Shown here in pieces: positions 35,801-42,715 of a stretch of DNA of 64,000 bases. This DNA comes from Nostoc linckia NIES-25 (GTDB lineage: Bacteria > Cyanobacteriota > Cyanobacteriia > Cyanobacteriales > Nostocaceae). Positions within the stretch are counted from its first letter, which is position 1, and each line of letters begins with the position of its first letter. Position numbers and translations under genes: made by a program. The stretch covers positions 1,280,449 through 1,344,448 of the forward strand of contig NZ_AP018223.1 of the NCBI RefSeq assembly GCF_002368035.1, read 5' to 3'. The notes below the pieces were generated by a model, which saw only the letters and a program-made list of their open reading frames with translations, ran no database searches and had not been told where the DNA came from.

Positions 35801-35970
35801 ATGGAAGTGCATGGATAGATAATAATAATTCAACTCGGATACTACGAGGCGGTTCCTGGATCAGCAATCCTATACGCTGCCGTTCTGCTTATCGCGGCTA
35901 CGACGACCGCAATGTCCACTACAAGTATATTGGTTTTCGTGTGGTCTGCGCGGTTTGGAGGACTCTTTAG
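32848..35970 (+). CDS. Orthocaspase-type peptidase with helical repeats and C-terminal FGE/C-type-lectin-like domain
   Basis: The protein has 1040 residues. Residues 1-245 form a peptidase C14 domain with the catalytic pair H82 (LLYFSGHGI) and C136 (ILDSCFSGAF). Residues ~270-650 hold about six ~65-residue helical repeats (HQKLQHYERLFF, QEYPLSEPTQ, LGLTDVDVAPIEAQI). A Gln/Lys/Glu-rich linker and one hydrophobic segment (FLKWAGLGGVGLLTAVAG) follow. Residues ~800-1040 are a formylglycine-generating-enzyme-like domain (VEIPGGSFNMGSP, EVTQEQYQQIMG, RLPSEAEWEYACRAG, DMHGNVWEWCQD, LRGGSW). The last ~40 residues look like a retroelement-diversified variable region. Such proteins are predicted to bind a ligand and release protease activity. 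In-frame upstream region has a 21-bp tandem repeat. Confidence 0.93.
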   Translation: MAKVALLIGVSEYEPGLNSLPSAVRDVEAVREVLLHPEMGGFAASDITMLKNPERQIVEIAIETLFSSRHKDDLLLLYFSGHGIKDDRGRLYLATRNTSKTQQGELIRSTSVSANFIHDRMSESRSRRQVVILDSCFSGAFAEGMSAKDDGTIDIWKELGGEGRAVLTSSTSTQYSFEEKGQDLSIYTRFLVAGIKSGEADRDGDEFISIDELHEYASQKVRELQPAMKPEIYAIREGFKIRLAKVALGDPRQRYRKEVARFIHRGEISFVGRRTLDVLRTRLELEITDAKTIEDEVLEPYRKQFRKNLQQYQQVFAELLERDETITDGDRQDLQNLQQILGLRNEDTMPIEAQVTARFQTHQQNLQTYQQAFTTALRQEFPLSAASRDRLRQIQQQLELADKNIVAIESQITAEVEAYHQKLQHYERLFFTATQQEYPLSEPTQTHLRQQQQNLGLTDVDVAPIEAQITTQIESYHQKLQQYEQAYVKATQHQHYPDEVTRKQLQQTWQTLGLSEEDVGAIERRINAEIKTHQANLRQYEQEFREAVEQEYPLNPVKRSQLTQRHQALNLTAENVTAIENPIIAAIEEHRQKLQQYEEVFREYIQFEYPLSDTTREELQRFQRILELNDAETSALEAIIIQSSSEAEYRKEQERIRQQQQAEKQQQEAARLKRQEAEKQRQPEEAEKQQKLQQYIQQPSRTQPTQERITRQKFLKWAGLGGVGLLTAVAGREIFNSQSPTPKSTLPTPQSTNQPANKSTNISVAEPKYISVKFETVTVDKKGQIIKRDANKQAKFFKEDLGNGITLDMVEIPGGSFNMGSPLAENGRTKNEEPQHVVNVPAFFIGNFEVTQEQYQQIMGSNPSFFKGAKRPVEKVSWNDAIDFCKKLSQKTGRKYRLPSEAEWEYACRAGTTTPFHFGETITTELANYDGDSAYASAPKGKNRQETTQVGSFPHNAFGLYDMHGNVWEWCQDTWHDSYEGAPSDGSAWIDNNNSTRILRGGSWISNPIRCRSAYRGYDDRNVHYKYIGFRVVCAVWRTL
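35848..35967 (+). other. Candidate diversity-generating-retroelement variable region
   Basis: Between the GGSW and IGFRVVC motifs, 21 of 23 codons end in C or T, while their first two bases vary freely (for example AGC, CGC, TAC, GAC, GTC, CAC). This is what A-specific mutagenesis of AAC/AAT codons in a template repeat leaves behind. The position, at the extreme 3' end of an FGE/C-type-lectin-like domain, is the standard one for cyanobacterial targets. No template or reverse transcriptase is in this window. Confidence 0.6.
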
Positions 35971-36090
35971 CCTTTGACACTTGAGCTAATTTACCTATGT
36001 CTTTCTGGACTTTACCCTTTTTCAGTGTAGCGAAGCGGAACGAGCAAATTTTTTTCAAAAAACACAGTCGCTCAAATTTAGGATTAGGTT

Positions 36091-36144
36091 TAAGTAAAAA
36101 CTCCAACTAGAGATAATTATGAACCAAGAGCTTACCCAAGCGAT
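36091..36144. repeat. Left copy of 54-bp direct repeat flanking mazEF
   Basis: Identical to 36815-36868 except for one base (AAAAACTCC against AAAGACTCC). It includes the start codon and first nine codons of the PIN-remnant ORF (NQELTQAM here), then diverges. Confidence 0.9.
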
Positions 36145-36241
36145 GCCTCAAAAGTTCAGCCATTCCACAGCATTGATTTACTGACTTGAGATTAAGCTAG
36201 GATATTAGTACGAATTATTTTTGCTACTAATTGGTAGGAAG

Positions 36242-36466
36242 ATGAATGTAGAAAAACTCTCTATTTCCTTGCCACCCTCTTTGGTCGAGTTTGTCGAAAA
36301 CTACAAGCGCAATAAAGGATGTAAATCTCGTTCTCAAGTAATTGAAGAAGCATTAGAATTGCTGCGAAACCGAGAATTAGAGGCAGCTTACCGAGAAGCA
36401 TCTGCTGAAGTTGATAACGATTGGGATGTAACAGTGGCAGATGGTTTAACAGATGAAACGTGGTGA
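36242..36466 (+). CDS. Ribbon-helix-helix antitoxin of MazF pair
   Basis: From the ATG at 36242 the protein has 74 residues. NVEKLSISLPPSLVEFVENY followed by KSRSQVIEEALELL is a ribbon-helix-helix DNA-binding fold, and the acidic C-terminus (DNDWDVTVADGLTDETW) binds the toxin. A TTG seven codons upstream is an alternative start. TAGGAAG precedes the ATG. Its stop overlaps the toxin start by 14 bases. The pair sits between 54-bp direct repeats. Confidence 0.85.
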   Translation: MNVEKLSISLPPSLVEFVENYKRNKGCKSRSQVIEEALELLRNRELEAAYREASAEVDNDWDVTVADGLTDETW

Positions 36467-36791
36467 TATTTCTTACGCAAATCTTAGTCCAGTTATGGGT
36501 TTAGAAATGGGTAAACGTCGTCCAATGTTAATTGTCAGCAATGATATAAGTAATAGTGCTGCTACCACTGTGACAATTTTACCGCTTACTTCTAATGTGA
36601 ACCGTGTTTATCCCTTTGAAGTTTTGCTTAATCCAGAGATTAGTGGTTTAACAAAACTTTCCAAAGTACAGACGCAGCAAGTCCGAACAATTTCTAAGCA
36701 ACGAATTACTGGTGAAGTATTAGGTAGTTTAAACGAAGAGATAATGGTACTAGTTGATGCGGCGTTGAAATTACATTTGGGATTGGTTTAA
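36453..36791 (+). CDS. mazF: MazF-family mRNA interferase toxin
   Basis: A 112-residue protein with the complete MazF signature: MKRGDISYANLSPVMGLEMG, KRRPMLIVSNDISN, VTILPLTSNV, and the Gln/Arg stretch KLSKVQTQQVRTISKQRI. MazF toxins cut mRNA at short sequences and are held by the antitoxin encoded just upstream. Confidence 0.92.
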   Translation: MKRGDISYANLSPVMGLEMGKRRPMLIVSNDISNSAATTVTILPLTSNVNRVYPFEVLLNPEISGLTKLSKVQTQQVRTISKQRITGEVLGSLNEEIMVLVDAALKLHLGLV

Positions 36792-36814
36792 GTTTGCACA
36801 AAAATAGCGATGTC

Positions 36815-36868
36815 TAAGTAAAGACTCCAACTAGAGATAATTATGAACCAAGAGCTTACCCAAGCGAT
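36815..36868. repeat. Right copy of 54-bp direct repeat flanking mazEF
   Basis: One mismatch to 36091-36144. It runs from TAAGTAAAGACTCC through a ribosome-site region and the start codon of the PIN-remnant ORF to GCGAT. Confidence 0.9.
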
Positions 36869-36959
36869 CGCTTTAGGGATTGAGTTAAATGCAGATTATG
36901 TTTTGTTAGACGATTCGACAGTGAAAAGAGAAGCTACACTAATTGATTCTGACTCCTGA
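36843..36959 (+). pseudogene. C-terminal remnant of a PIN-domain (DUF3368-like) toxin
   Basis: Thirty-eight codons read NQELTQAIALGIELNADYVL, then LDDSTVKREA, which resembles the end of DUF3368/VapC toxins (EAIALALELNADxLLIDE). The active-site N-terminal part is missing and the frame stops soon after. A copy of its first ten codons and upstream region lies 724 bases to the left, beyond mazEF. Confidence 0.55.
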
Positions 36960-37213
36960 ATTCTAACTTCTGAATTCTTCTTCAAAAATCTTAATTCTAG
37001 CTTCTGAATTCTACCGTATCAATATTTCCTGACTTATGTCAGCATATTTTGTTTTAAAAAATACTTTTAGAGCGTATTATCAGGTTATTGACGATTTTTT
37101 CGGAATTTCTTCTTAATTATCGATCGCTTTTATCAACCTTTGAGGTGTACTCTCAATATACAGTAACTCTCGCGATCGCACTTTGAGATAAGTTACACCC
37201 AGAGGTGAATACC
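36960..37213. other. Intergenic region before pentapeptide gene
   Basis: Contains the repeat TTCTAACTTCTGAATTCTT and related TGAATTC units (36945-37015), then AT-rich sequence with a HIP1 octamer. No operator recognised. Confidence 0.45.
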
Positions 37214-37873
37214 ATGAAAAATTATGCTGACAAGCAGGAATCGATCCTAAATCAAATCACAAATAAATGTTTTGGTCGTCACAATTTCAGTGGATATGAC
37301 TTGAGCGAAATTGACCTGAAAGGGCTGGATTTAAGTGGATTTAACTTCATAGGAGCAGATTTGCATGGCACCGATCTATCTGGTTCTATACTCACTCGTG
37401 CTAATTTAAGTGGCGCAAATTTGATGGAAGCTAATTTATGCGAAGCGAATTTGTATGAAGCCTCTTTATGCGAAGCTAATTTAATTAATGCCGACTTAAG
37501 GCAAGCAAATTTGTGTGGAAGTTTTTTATGGCGAGTGAAATTAATAGGTAGTAACCTTTGGGGTACTTCCTTATGTGCTGCTGATTTAAGTGAAGCAGAT
37601 TTAACTGAAGCCACATTAATTGAAGCATCCCTAATTGAAGCTAATTTAGTGAGAGCAAATCTCACTAAAGCAAAACTATGTGGAGCAATATTGCTAGAAA
37701 CGAATTTAAGTGAAGCTAATTTAACTAGTGCAGATTTGACATGGGCAAACTTAACTAAAACAAAGTTGAGTAAAGCAAATCTTTACCAAACAAACCTGAT
37801 TTATGCAAAATTCCGAGATACGATTATGCCTGATGGCACAATTAAAGAACCTCAGATAATAATTAGTTATTAG
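37214..37873 (+). CDS. Pentapeptide-repeat protein
   Basis: From the ATG at 37214 the protein has 219 residues; a GTG three codons upstream lies within the ribosome site (AGAGG). Residues ~30-205 are continuous A(N/D)Lxx pentapeptides (LSGANLMEANLCEANLYEAS, LSEADLTEATLIEA), giving a right-handed quadrilateral beta-helix of roughly nine coils. The tail (MPDGTIKEPQIIISY) is outside the repeats. Cyanobacteria encode many such proteins of unknown role; DNA-gyrase-inhibitor-like function is possible but not indicated. Confidence 0.93.
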   Translation: MKNYADKQESILNQITNKCFGRHNFSGYDLSEIDLKGLDLSGFNFIGADLHGTDLSGSILTRANLSGANLMEANLCEANLYEASLCEANLINADLRQANLCGSFLWRVKLIGSNLWGTSLCAADLSEADLTEATLIEASLIEANLVRANLTKAKLCGAILLETNLSEANLTSADLTWANLTKTKLSKANLYQTNLIYAKFRDTIMPDGTIKEPQIIISY

Positions 37874-37941
37874 TTATTAGTCATTAGTCATTAGTTTTTC
37901 TCCGTGTCCCCGCGTCTCCCTCATCTCCCCATGCCCAATGA

Positions 37942-38718
37942 CTAAAACTCGCGTTGTGAGAAGATAAAAATAGCGATCGCCAACAACATAGCACTGTAGA
38001 GTAAGGCATAACCGGCATTGGTAATCAGTGCCGATGTATCAGGTAGTGCTTGCAAACCATAAACAGCGTCGTTTTTCAAATCCAATCGAGATAAATCTGG
38101 CAAAATAAGAAACAAAGCTTGAGTTAAACGTTCTATCCCAAGGTTGCGACTAAGCCGCCCAAGTTGTACCAAATCTTGGGTAATATTCCCCATTAAATAC
38201 ACAGCAAATGTTAAAATCGTCGCCACCAGCGAAGCTGTAAAAACACCAAAAGCAATAGCCGCAGCAGTCATTAATGACAACTGCAAAAATAAGAAAATCG
38301 CCGCAATTAAAATACTCGCTGTTGGGCGAGCAATATTACCAAATTGTAGAAATAACAGATAAATTGCTGTCATCGTAGCTATCAGCACAGCTAGCACTGC
38401 GGATAACCCCAAATACTTTCCGACAATAATTTCACTACGGCTAACAGGTTTGGCAATTAATACTAAGACAGTACGTTTTTCAATTTCTTTATTAACTAGC
38501 CCCGTACCAACAAATATCGTGACAATTAACCCGATCGCATTCATCGCCGCCATGCCAAAATCTAAAAATATTTTGTCTTCTGTCGCAGCTGAAAATTCAG
38601 GAAGAGTACCAAAAGCGACGGCGAGTATTAACGCATAAAAACCAATAATATATAGGATGCGATCGCGTATCACTTCCTGAAACACATTCTTAGCAAGTAC
38701 AAAAATTTTGGTCGTCAT
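37942..38718 (-). CDS. fraE: FraE, ABC-2 type permease of the septal filament-integrity system
   Basis: A 258-residue protein with about six transmembrane helices, starting TTKIFVLAKNVFQEVIRDRI and bearing the ABC-2 permease motif GLVNKEIEKRTVLVLIAKPV. It follows FraD and FraC genes in the same order and direction as fraC-fraD-fraE of Anabaena PCC 7120, where FraE is the ABC-transporter-like permease needed for heterocyst maturation and diazotrophy. The symbol rests on order and length. 106 bases of tandem repeats separate it from fraD, so co-transcription is less certain than in a tight operon. Confidence 0.8.
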   Translation of the reverse strand: MTTKIFVLAKNVFQEVIRDRILYIIGFYALILAVAFGTLPEFSAATEDKIFLDFGMAAMNAIGLIVTIFVGTGLVNKEIEKRTVLVLIAKPVSRSEIIVGKYLGLSAVLAVLIATMTAIYLLFLQFGNIARPTASILIAAIFLFLQLSLMTAAAIAFGVFTASLVATILTFAVYLMGNITQDLVQLGRLSRNLGIERLTQALFLILPDLSRLDLKNDAVYGLQALPDTSALITNAGYALLYSAMLLAIAIFIFSQREF

Positions 38719-38824
38719 TAGTTATTAGTTATTAGTCATTAGTCATTAGTAATTAGTCATTTCTCCCCCTACCTCCCCATCTCCCCATCTCCCCATCCTC
38801 CCATCCCCCCACTCCCCACATTCC
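38719..38824. repeat. Heptamer and CCCCAT tandem repeats between fraE and fraD
   Basis: TTAGTTATTAGTCATTAGTC-type heptamers are followed by CTCCCCATCTCCCCAT-type hexamer/octamer runs. They occupy the whole gap between the two genes. Confidence 0.85.
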
Positions 38825-39832
38825 TCACTGCTGCGGAGGCGGCGAACCAGCGATAAATTTATTCAAGCGATCGCATTCAATTTCTCCAACTGTGATTTTA
38901 TCCCCAGATTTAATAGTTGCTGCAACTGGTTCAATTCGGCAAGATTTCTTTAAGTAATACCCCCGTGGATTAGAACTCGGCCCTATCCAGATGCTTAGTA
39001 AATCTAATATATACCCAGACTTAGTATTAGATACACGCGGTTCAACACGCCATAATTCCTTCTCTTCATATTTTCCCAGGTTTTTTTGAATTACTCCCCT
39101 ACCCAAGTTTCCTACTCGCACTTTTGCATCTAACAACCATTTTTCTACTTCAGACCAAGGTGTTTGGGCTATTTGTTCTTCTACTATTGGTTGAAGTTTA
39201 TCTAAAATTAAAATTCCATTTGGTGGCGCCTTAGCTGCTTGTTCATTTCTAACAACAAAGGTACTTTTTTTAAAAGTATCTGCCTGCAAACTGGGATATT
39301 CTTCTAACCAATTATCTACCACAAAAGAAAACTGTAGCCAGCAGCTTAATAGCATACTACTAGCTACTAAAATTATGATTCTTTGGCGGTCTTCTGGCTT
39401 AGGAATTTGAGCTTTAGCATCTGTATCACTTCCTTCAATAAATTCTGGTATTGCCGTAATTAGTGCTGAAATTGTCGGCCAAAAAACAATTGTTGTTGGT
39501 GTAACTACATCCTTTTGACTTCCAAATGCAAAAACACTAACTAAAAATCCAGTGATTACTGCTCCCACTGGCATAAAAGTACCAGGAACCCTCAAAGGAT
39601 CTTGTGTTGTGTACCAAGCTGTACCAGAAATTAAAAACAGCCAACCAAAAAACGCAATTATATCTTTTATATAACCTATAGCAAAATATGAAATTATCCA
39701 AGAAAAAACGCTTAGATATATAAATGTTTGCCAAGAATAAGCTTTCGGCGGAACTAATACTTTTCTAATCCCTGCGTAAAGCCCTTCAACAAATTTGAAA
39801 ACTCCAAATAAATCTTTAAGTAGCGTATTCAT
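38825..39832 (-). CDS. fraD: FraD, septal-junction protein (DUF5357)
   Basis: A 335-residue protein with about five N-terminal transmembrane helices (to ~residue 180: FIYLSVFSWIISYFAIGYI, FFGWLFLISGTAWY) and a ~150-residue hydrophilic C-terminal region (IVEEQIAQTPWSEVEKWLLD). Size, topology and place between fraC and fraE match Anabaena FraD, which sits at the septa, is part of the septal junction and is needed for filament integrity and cell-cell molecular exchange. Its start lies 55 bases after fraC. Confidence 0.88.
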   Translation of the reverse strand: MNTLLKDLFGVFKFVEGLYAGIRKVLVPPKAYSWQTFIYLSVFSWIISYFAIGYIKDIIAFFGWLFLISGTAWYTTQDPLRVPGTFMPVGAVITGFLVSVFAFGSQKDVVTPTTIVFWPTISALITAIPEFIEGSDTDAKAQIPKPEDRQRIIILVASSMLLSCWLQFSFVVDNWLEEYPSLQADTFKKSTFVVRNEQAAKAPPNGILILDKLQPIVEEQIAQTPWSEVEKWLLDAKVRVGNLGRGVIQKNLGKYEEKELWRVEPRVSNTKSGYILDLLSIWIGPSSNPRGYYLKKSCRIEPVAATIKSGDKITVGEIECDRLNKFIAGSPPPQQ

Positions 39833-39887
39833 ATTTCTCCCTACACCTAATTAATCGCTGGCTTTCCTATGAATAAAGCATTTTTTC

Positions 39888-40430
39888 CTACTTTGAGCGA
39901 AGCAGTAAAATAGCAGTTATGACGCTATAGCTCAGAGAATTTGCTATTAATACAGTAGTAACTACGCTGGTATTTTGCAATTTAATATTGCTAAAACCGC
40001 GCCATTTTTGTCTTTGAAATACTTGAACTTCCTCTTCTTTTTTCGCAAATGGTTCCTTGATTAGAGATAACAGTAATACCCTCAAAAGTAGAAATTTAAC
40101 TATAAAAGTAGCAAAGAAAATTATAAAAGCCGTTAAAATTAGTAGAGTCTGGGTACCTGGCGATTTAAAATTGTTAAATAACAGATAATTAATTAATTCT
40201 GATTTAATCTGTATTGGCAACAATGGTTCGGAAGCAAAAAAGACAGACCAACCGATAACACTAGAAAATAGATTAATAGAAATGGCATAAAAAGTGCTAG
40301 TTTTTTTATCAAATTTTAGGCGTTTGTGTAAAACATACGCTTCGATGGGGATGGCAATCAGTACAAATAAAAAGTCAAACAGAATTCCACCAATGGGAAA
40401 AATCCTCGGAAGCATCCAATTTTCAAGCAT
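39888..40430 (-). CDS. fraC: FraC, filament-integrity protein
   Basis: A 180-residue membrane protein with three to four helices (IFPIGGILFDFLFVLIAIPI, TLLILTAFIIFFATFIVKFL). The length is that of Anabaena FraC (179 residues), and it is the first gene of a fraC-fraD-fraE set. FraC localises to the septa; mutants fragment under nitrogen deprivation and lose intercellular transfer. This is the strongest evidence that the organism is filamentous. A promoter was not identified in the sequence upstream. Confidence 0.85.
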   Translation of the reverse strand: MLENWMLPRIFPIGGILFDFLFVLIAIPIEAYVLHKRLKFDKKTSTFYAISINLFSSVIGWSVFFASEPLLPIQIKSELINYLLFNNFKSPGTQTLLILTAFIIFFATFIVKFLLLRVLLLSLIKEPFAKKEEEVQVFQRQKWRGFSNIKLQNTSVVTTVLIANSLSYSVITAILLLRSK

Positions 40431-41126
40431 AAAAAGTCAATGGTAAGGGTTAACTGTAGAGAGTATAACCGGGATAGTGATGGTGATGGGGGAAATTATT
40501 TCATTAGTGGGGAGAAGGCTTCGCCAAGGGAAAAAGCAAAAGGGGAGATCTTTCTTTTCCCCTTTGCCCCATGCACAATACCCAATGCCCTATGCACAAT
40601 ACCGAGCGATCGCTAAGTTTGCAATACTTAATATTTGAAACACTAATAATTCGTTTATCATGCAATTGTGATTTCCAGTACATCTTTTTTTGTGTGTATT
40701 CTGTAAACTGTATCTGCTGAGTCAAATTGCTATAAAAATTTATGGTATATCGCGAGCGCAGACAGTCGCAGACATCGCCAAGCAGCAGCATCCCTAGTTC
40801 TGCTGTGGTATCAACCTAACGTAACAGTTTTGCGATCTCATTCCTTGTAGATCGATTTAGTAATGCCAATTTGAAAAACGATTGCCATAGATGGATAGCC
40901 AAAAGCGCTTACTACCCACTGTTTGACAATCTAAAAATCAAAATGGTCTAAATTTCTGCAAGCAATTTTTGGTTGTTGCCAAAGCATTCCATCAAAATTC
41001 AGTGTCTTTTCATATCTGCTTTAGACATTCCTGACGCAGACATGAAAACTCATTGGGTATATACAAATCAGCCATACCGACCGTAGAGCTAGCGCTAAGG
41101 GACTAGTAAAAAAGCAGTAAAACATT
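40431..41126. other. Non-coding region between fraC and the monooxygenase gene
   Basis: About 700 bases without a convincing gene. It begins with a G/C-tract low-complexity repeat (40495-40600, CCCAATGCCC-type) and holds one HIP1 octamer near 40605. No NtcA site of the form GTAN8TAC, tRNA or riboswitch was recognised. Promoters for both divergent units should be here. Confidence 0.4.
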
Positions 41127-42491
41127 ATGAACAAAACACGTAAGTTTCGTTTAGGTGCATTTATTCAAGCAACCGGACATCATGTTTCAGCTTGGCGGCA
41201 TCCCGATTCACAAGCAGACGCTGGTTTGAATTTCGAGCATTATAAGGAAATTACTCAGACTGCCCAACGTGGTTTATTCGATGCAGTTTTTTTAGCAGAT
41301 AGTCCAGGAGTCTGGGGTGGCGCTCCAGAAACGCAGAAACGCAATGGAAAACTTGCCCATTTCGAGCCGATTACTTTGTTCTCGGCTTTATCCTCCGTCA
41401 CCCAAAATATCGGGTTTATCGCTACTGCCTCAACTACCTATGAAGAACCCTACACCCTAGCACGTAAATTTGCCTCTTTGGACTATCTGAGTAAAGGTCG
41501 GGCAGGCTGGAATGTAGTCACCACAGGCAATGAAAATGCCGCTCTTAATTTCGGCCACGACCAACATCCAGAACACAGCTTGCGTTACGAACGTGCCGAA
41601 GAGTTCGTGGAAGTAGTAAAAGGACTGTGGGATAGCTGGGAAGACGACGCTTTTATCCGTGACAAAGAATCTGGTGTCTATTTCGACCCTGACAAACTAC
41701 ATATACTCAATCACAAAGGCAAACATTTTTCTGTCAAAGGCCCTTTGAACGTCGGTCGTCCGCCCCAAGGCTACCCAGTAATTGTACAGGCTGGAGCTTC
41801 AGAAGCCGGACGGGACTTGGCTGCGCGTACTGCCGAAGTCATCTTTACAGCTAATCAAACCCTAGCTGATGCCCAAGAATTTTATGCTGATGTCAAAGGT
41901 CGGTTAGCGAAATACGGACGCTCCCCAGACGATCTGAAAATAATGCCTGGTGCTTTTCCGATTATTGGCCGTACCGAAGAGGAAGCTCAAGAAAAGTATG
42001 AATTCCTCCAATCTTTTATTCACCCAGATGTTGCCTGGGGTATTTTGAAAAACTATTACAAAGGTGTTGATTTATCGAAATATTCTCTAGATGATGTTGC
42101 TCCCGAACTACCCAGCGATACCAACACCAACAAAAGTCGTCTCAAACTAGTTAAGGATCTAGCTACTCGTGGCACTCTGACACTGCGCCAGTTGTATCTT
42201 TCCCTGGCCACTGCCAGAGGTCATCGCACCATCCTTGGTACTCCCGAAACCATTGCCGACCAGCTAGAAGAATGGTTCAACAACGGCGCCGCAGATGGCT
42301 TTAATATCATGCCGCCAATCCTACCTACAGGATTAGATGATTTCGTTAACCTAGTCATTCCTGTTCTCCAAAAACGCGGATTATTTCGTACCGAATACGA
42401 AGGCACCACCTTGCGTGAAAACCTGGGATTGGCTCGGCCGAGCAATCGTTTTGCCGTCAAACAAGCCGATGAAAGATTAGTGCTGGCGTAA
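41127..42491 (+). CDS. LLM-class FMN-dependent monooxygenase (NtaA/SnaA/DszA-like)
   Basis: A 454-residue bacterial-luciferase-like protein: FRLGAFIQATGHHVSAWRHP, LFDAVFLADSPGVWGGAPE, GRAGWNVVTTGNENAALNFG and PVIVQAGASEAGRDLAARTA are hallmark segments of the NtaA/SnaA/DszA group. These enzymes use reduced FMN and oxygen to cleave C-N or C-S bonds. The substrate is unknown; nearby SsuA-like and TauE-like genes hint at an organosulfur compound. No flavin reductase gene lies in the window. Confidence 0.9.
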   Translation: MNKTRKFRLGAFIQATGHHVSAWRHPDSQADAGLNFEHYKEITQTAQRGLFDAVFLADSPGVWGGAPETQKRNGKLAHFEPITLFSALSSVTQNIGFIATASTTYEEPYTLARKFASLDYLSKGRAGWNVVTTGNENAALNFGHDQHPEHSLRYERAEEFVEVVKGLWDSWEDDAFIRDKESGVYFDPDKLHILNHKGKHFSVKGPLNVGRPPQGYPVIVQAGASEAGRDLAARTAEVIFTANQTLADAQEFYADVKGRLAKYGRSPDDLKIMPGAFPIIGRTEEEAQEKYEFLQSFIHPDVAWGILKNYYKGVDLSKYSLDDVAPELPSDTNTNKSRLKLVKDLATRGTLTLRQLYLSLATARGHRTILGTPETIADQLEEWFNNGAADGFNIMPPILPTGLDDFVNLVIPVLQKRGLFRTEYEGTTLRENLGLARPSNRFAVKQADERLVLA

Positions 42492-42544
42492 AGGAATTTT
42501 TCACAGATGCTTGAGCCACATCTTTTAAAGCGGAATTTCTGTAG

Positions 42545-42670
42545 ATCCCCACCCTCAGAGGTAGGGAGCAGGGGGCAGGGAGCAAGGGAAAAGGTTAAAG
42601 GGAAAAGGGAAAAGGAATAAATGAATCTTTCTCCTTTCCCCCTTACCCCTTCCCCTTTCCCCATGCCCAA
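42545..42670. repeat. Low-complexity purine/pyrimidine repeat
   Basis: A GGGAGCAGGGGGCAGGGAG run and AAAGGGAAAAGGGAAAAGG are followed by TTTCCCCCTTACCCCTTCCC. The same type recurs near 29515-29560, 40500-40590, 46950-47035 and 50055-50150. Confidence 0.8.
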
Positions 42671-42715
42671 TGACAAATGACTAATGACCAATTGTAATTT
42701 TTGGAAGAAAAAATC

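Noticed and set aside
35971..36090. Search for a template repeat and reverse transcriptase next to the candidate variable region
   Set aside because: No second copy of the variable region and no protein with a YxDD reverse-transcriptase motif is in the window, so only a remote system is possible.
40504..40791. 95-codon minus-strand ORF upstream of fraC
   Set aside because: It lies in low-complexity repeat DNA (PLLLFPLAKP-type reading of C-rich runs), with no protein-like pattern.
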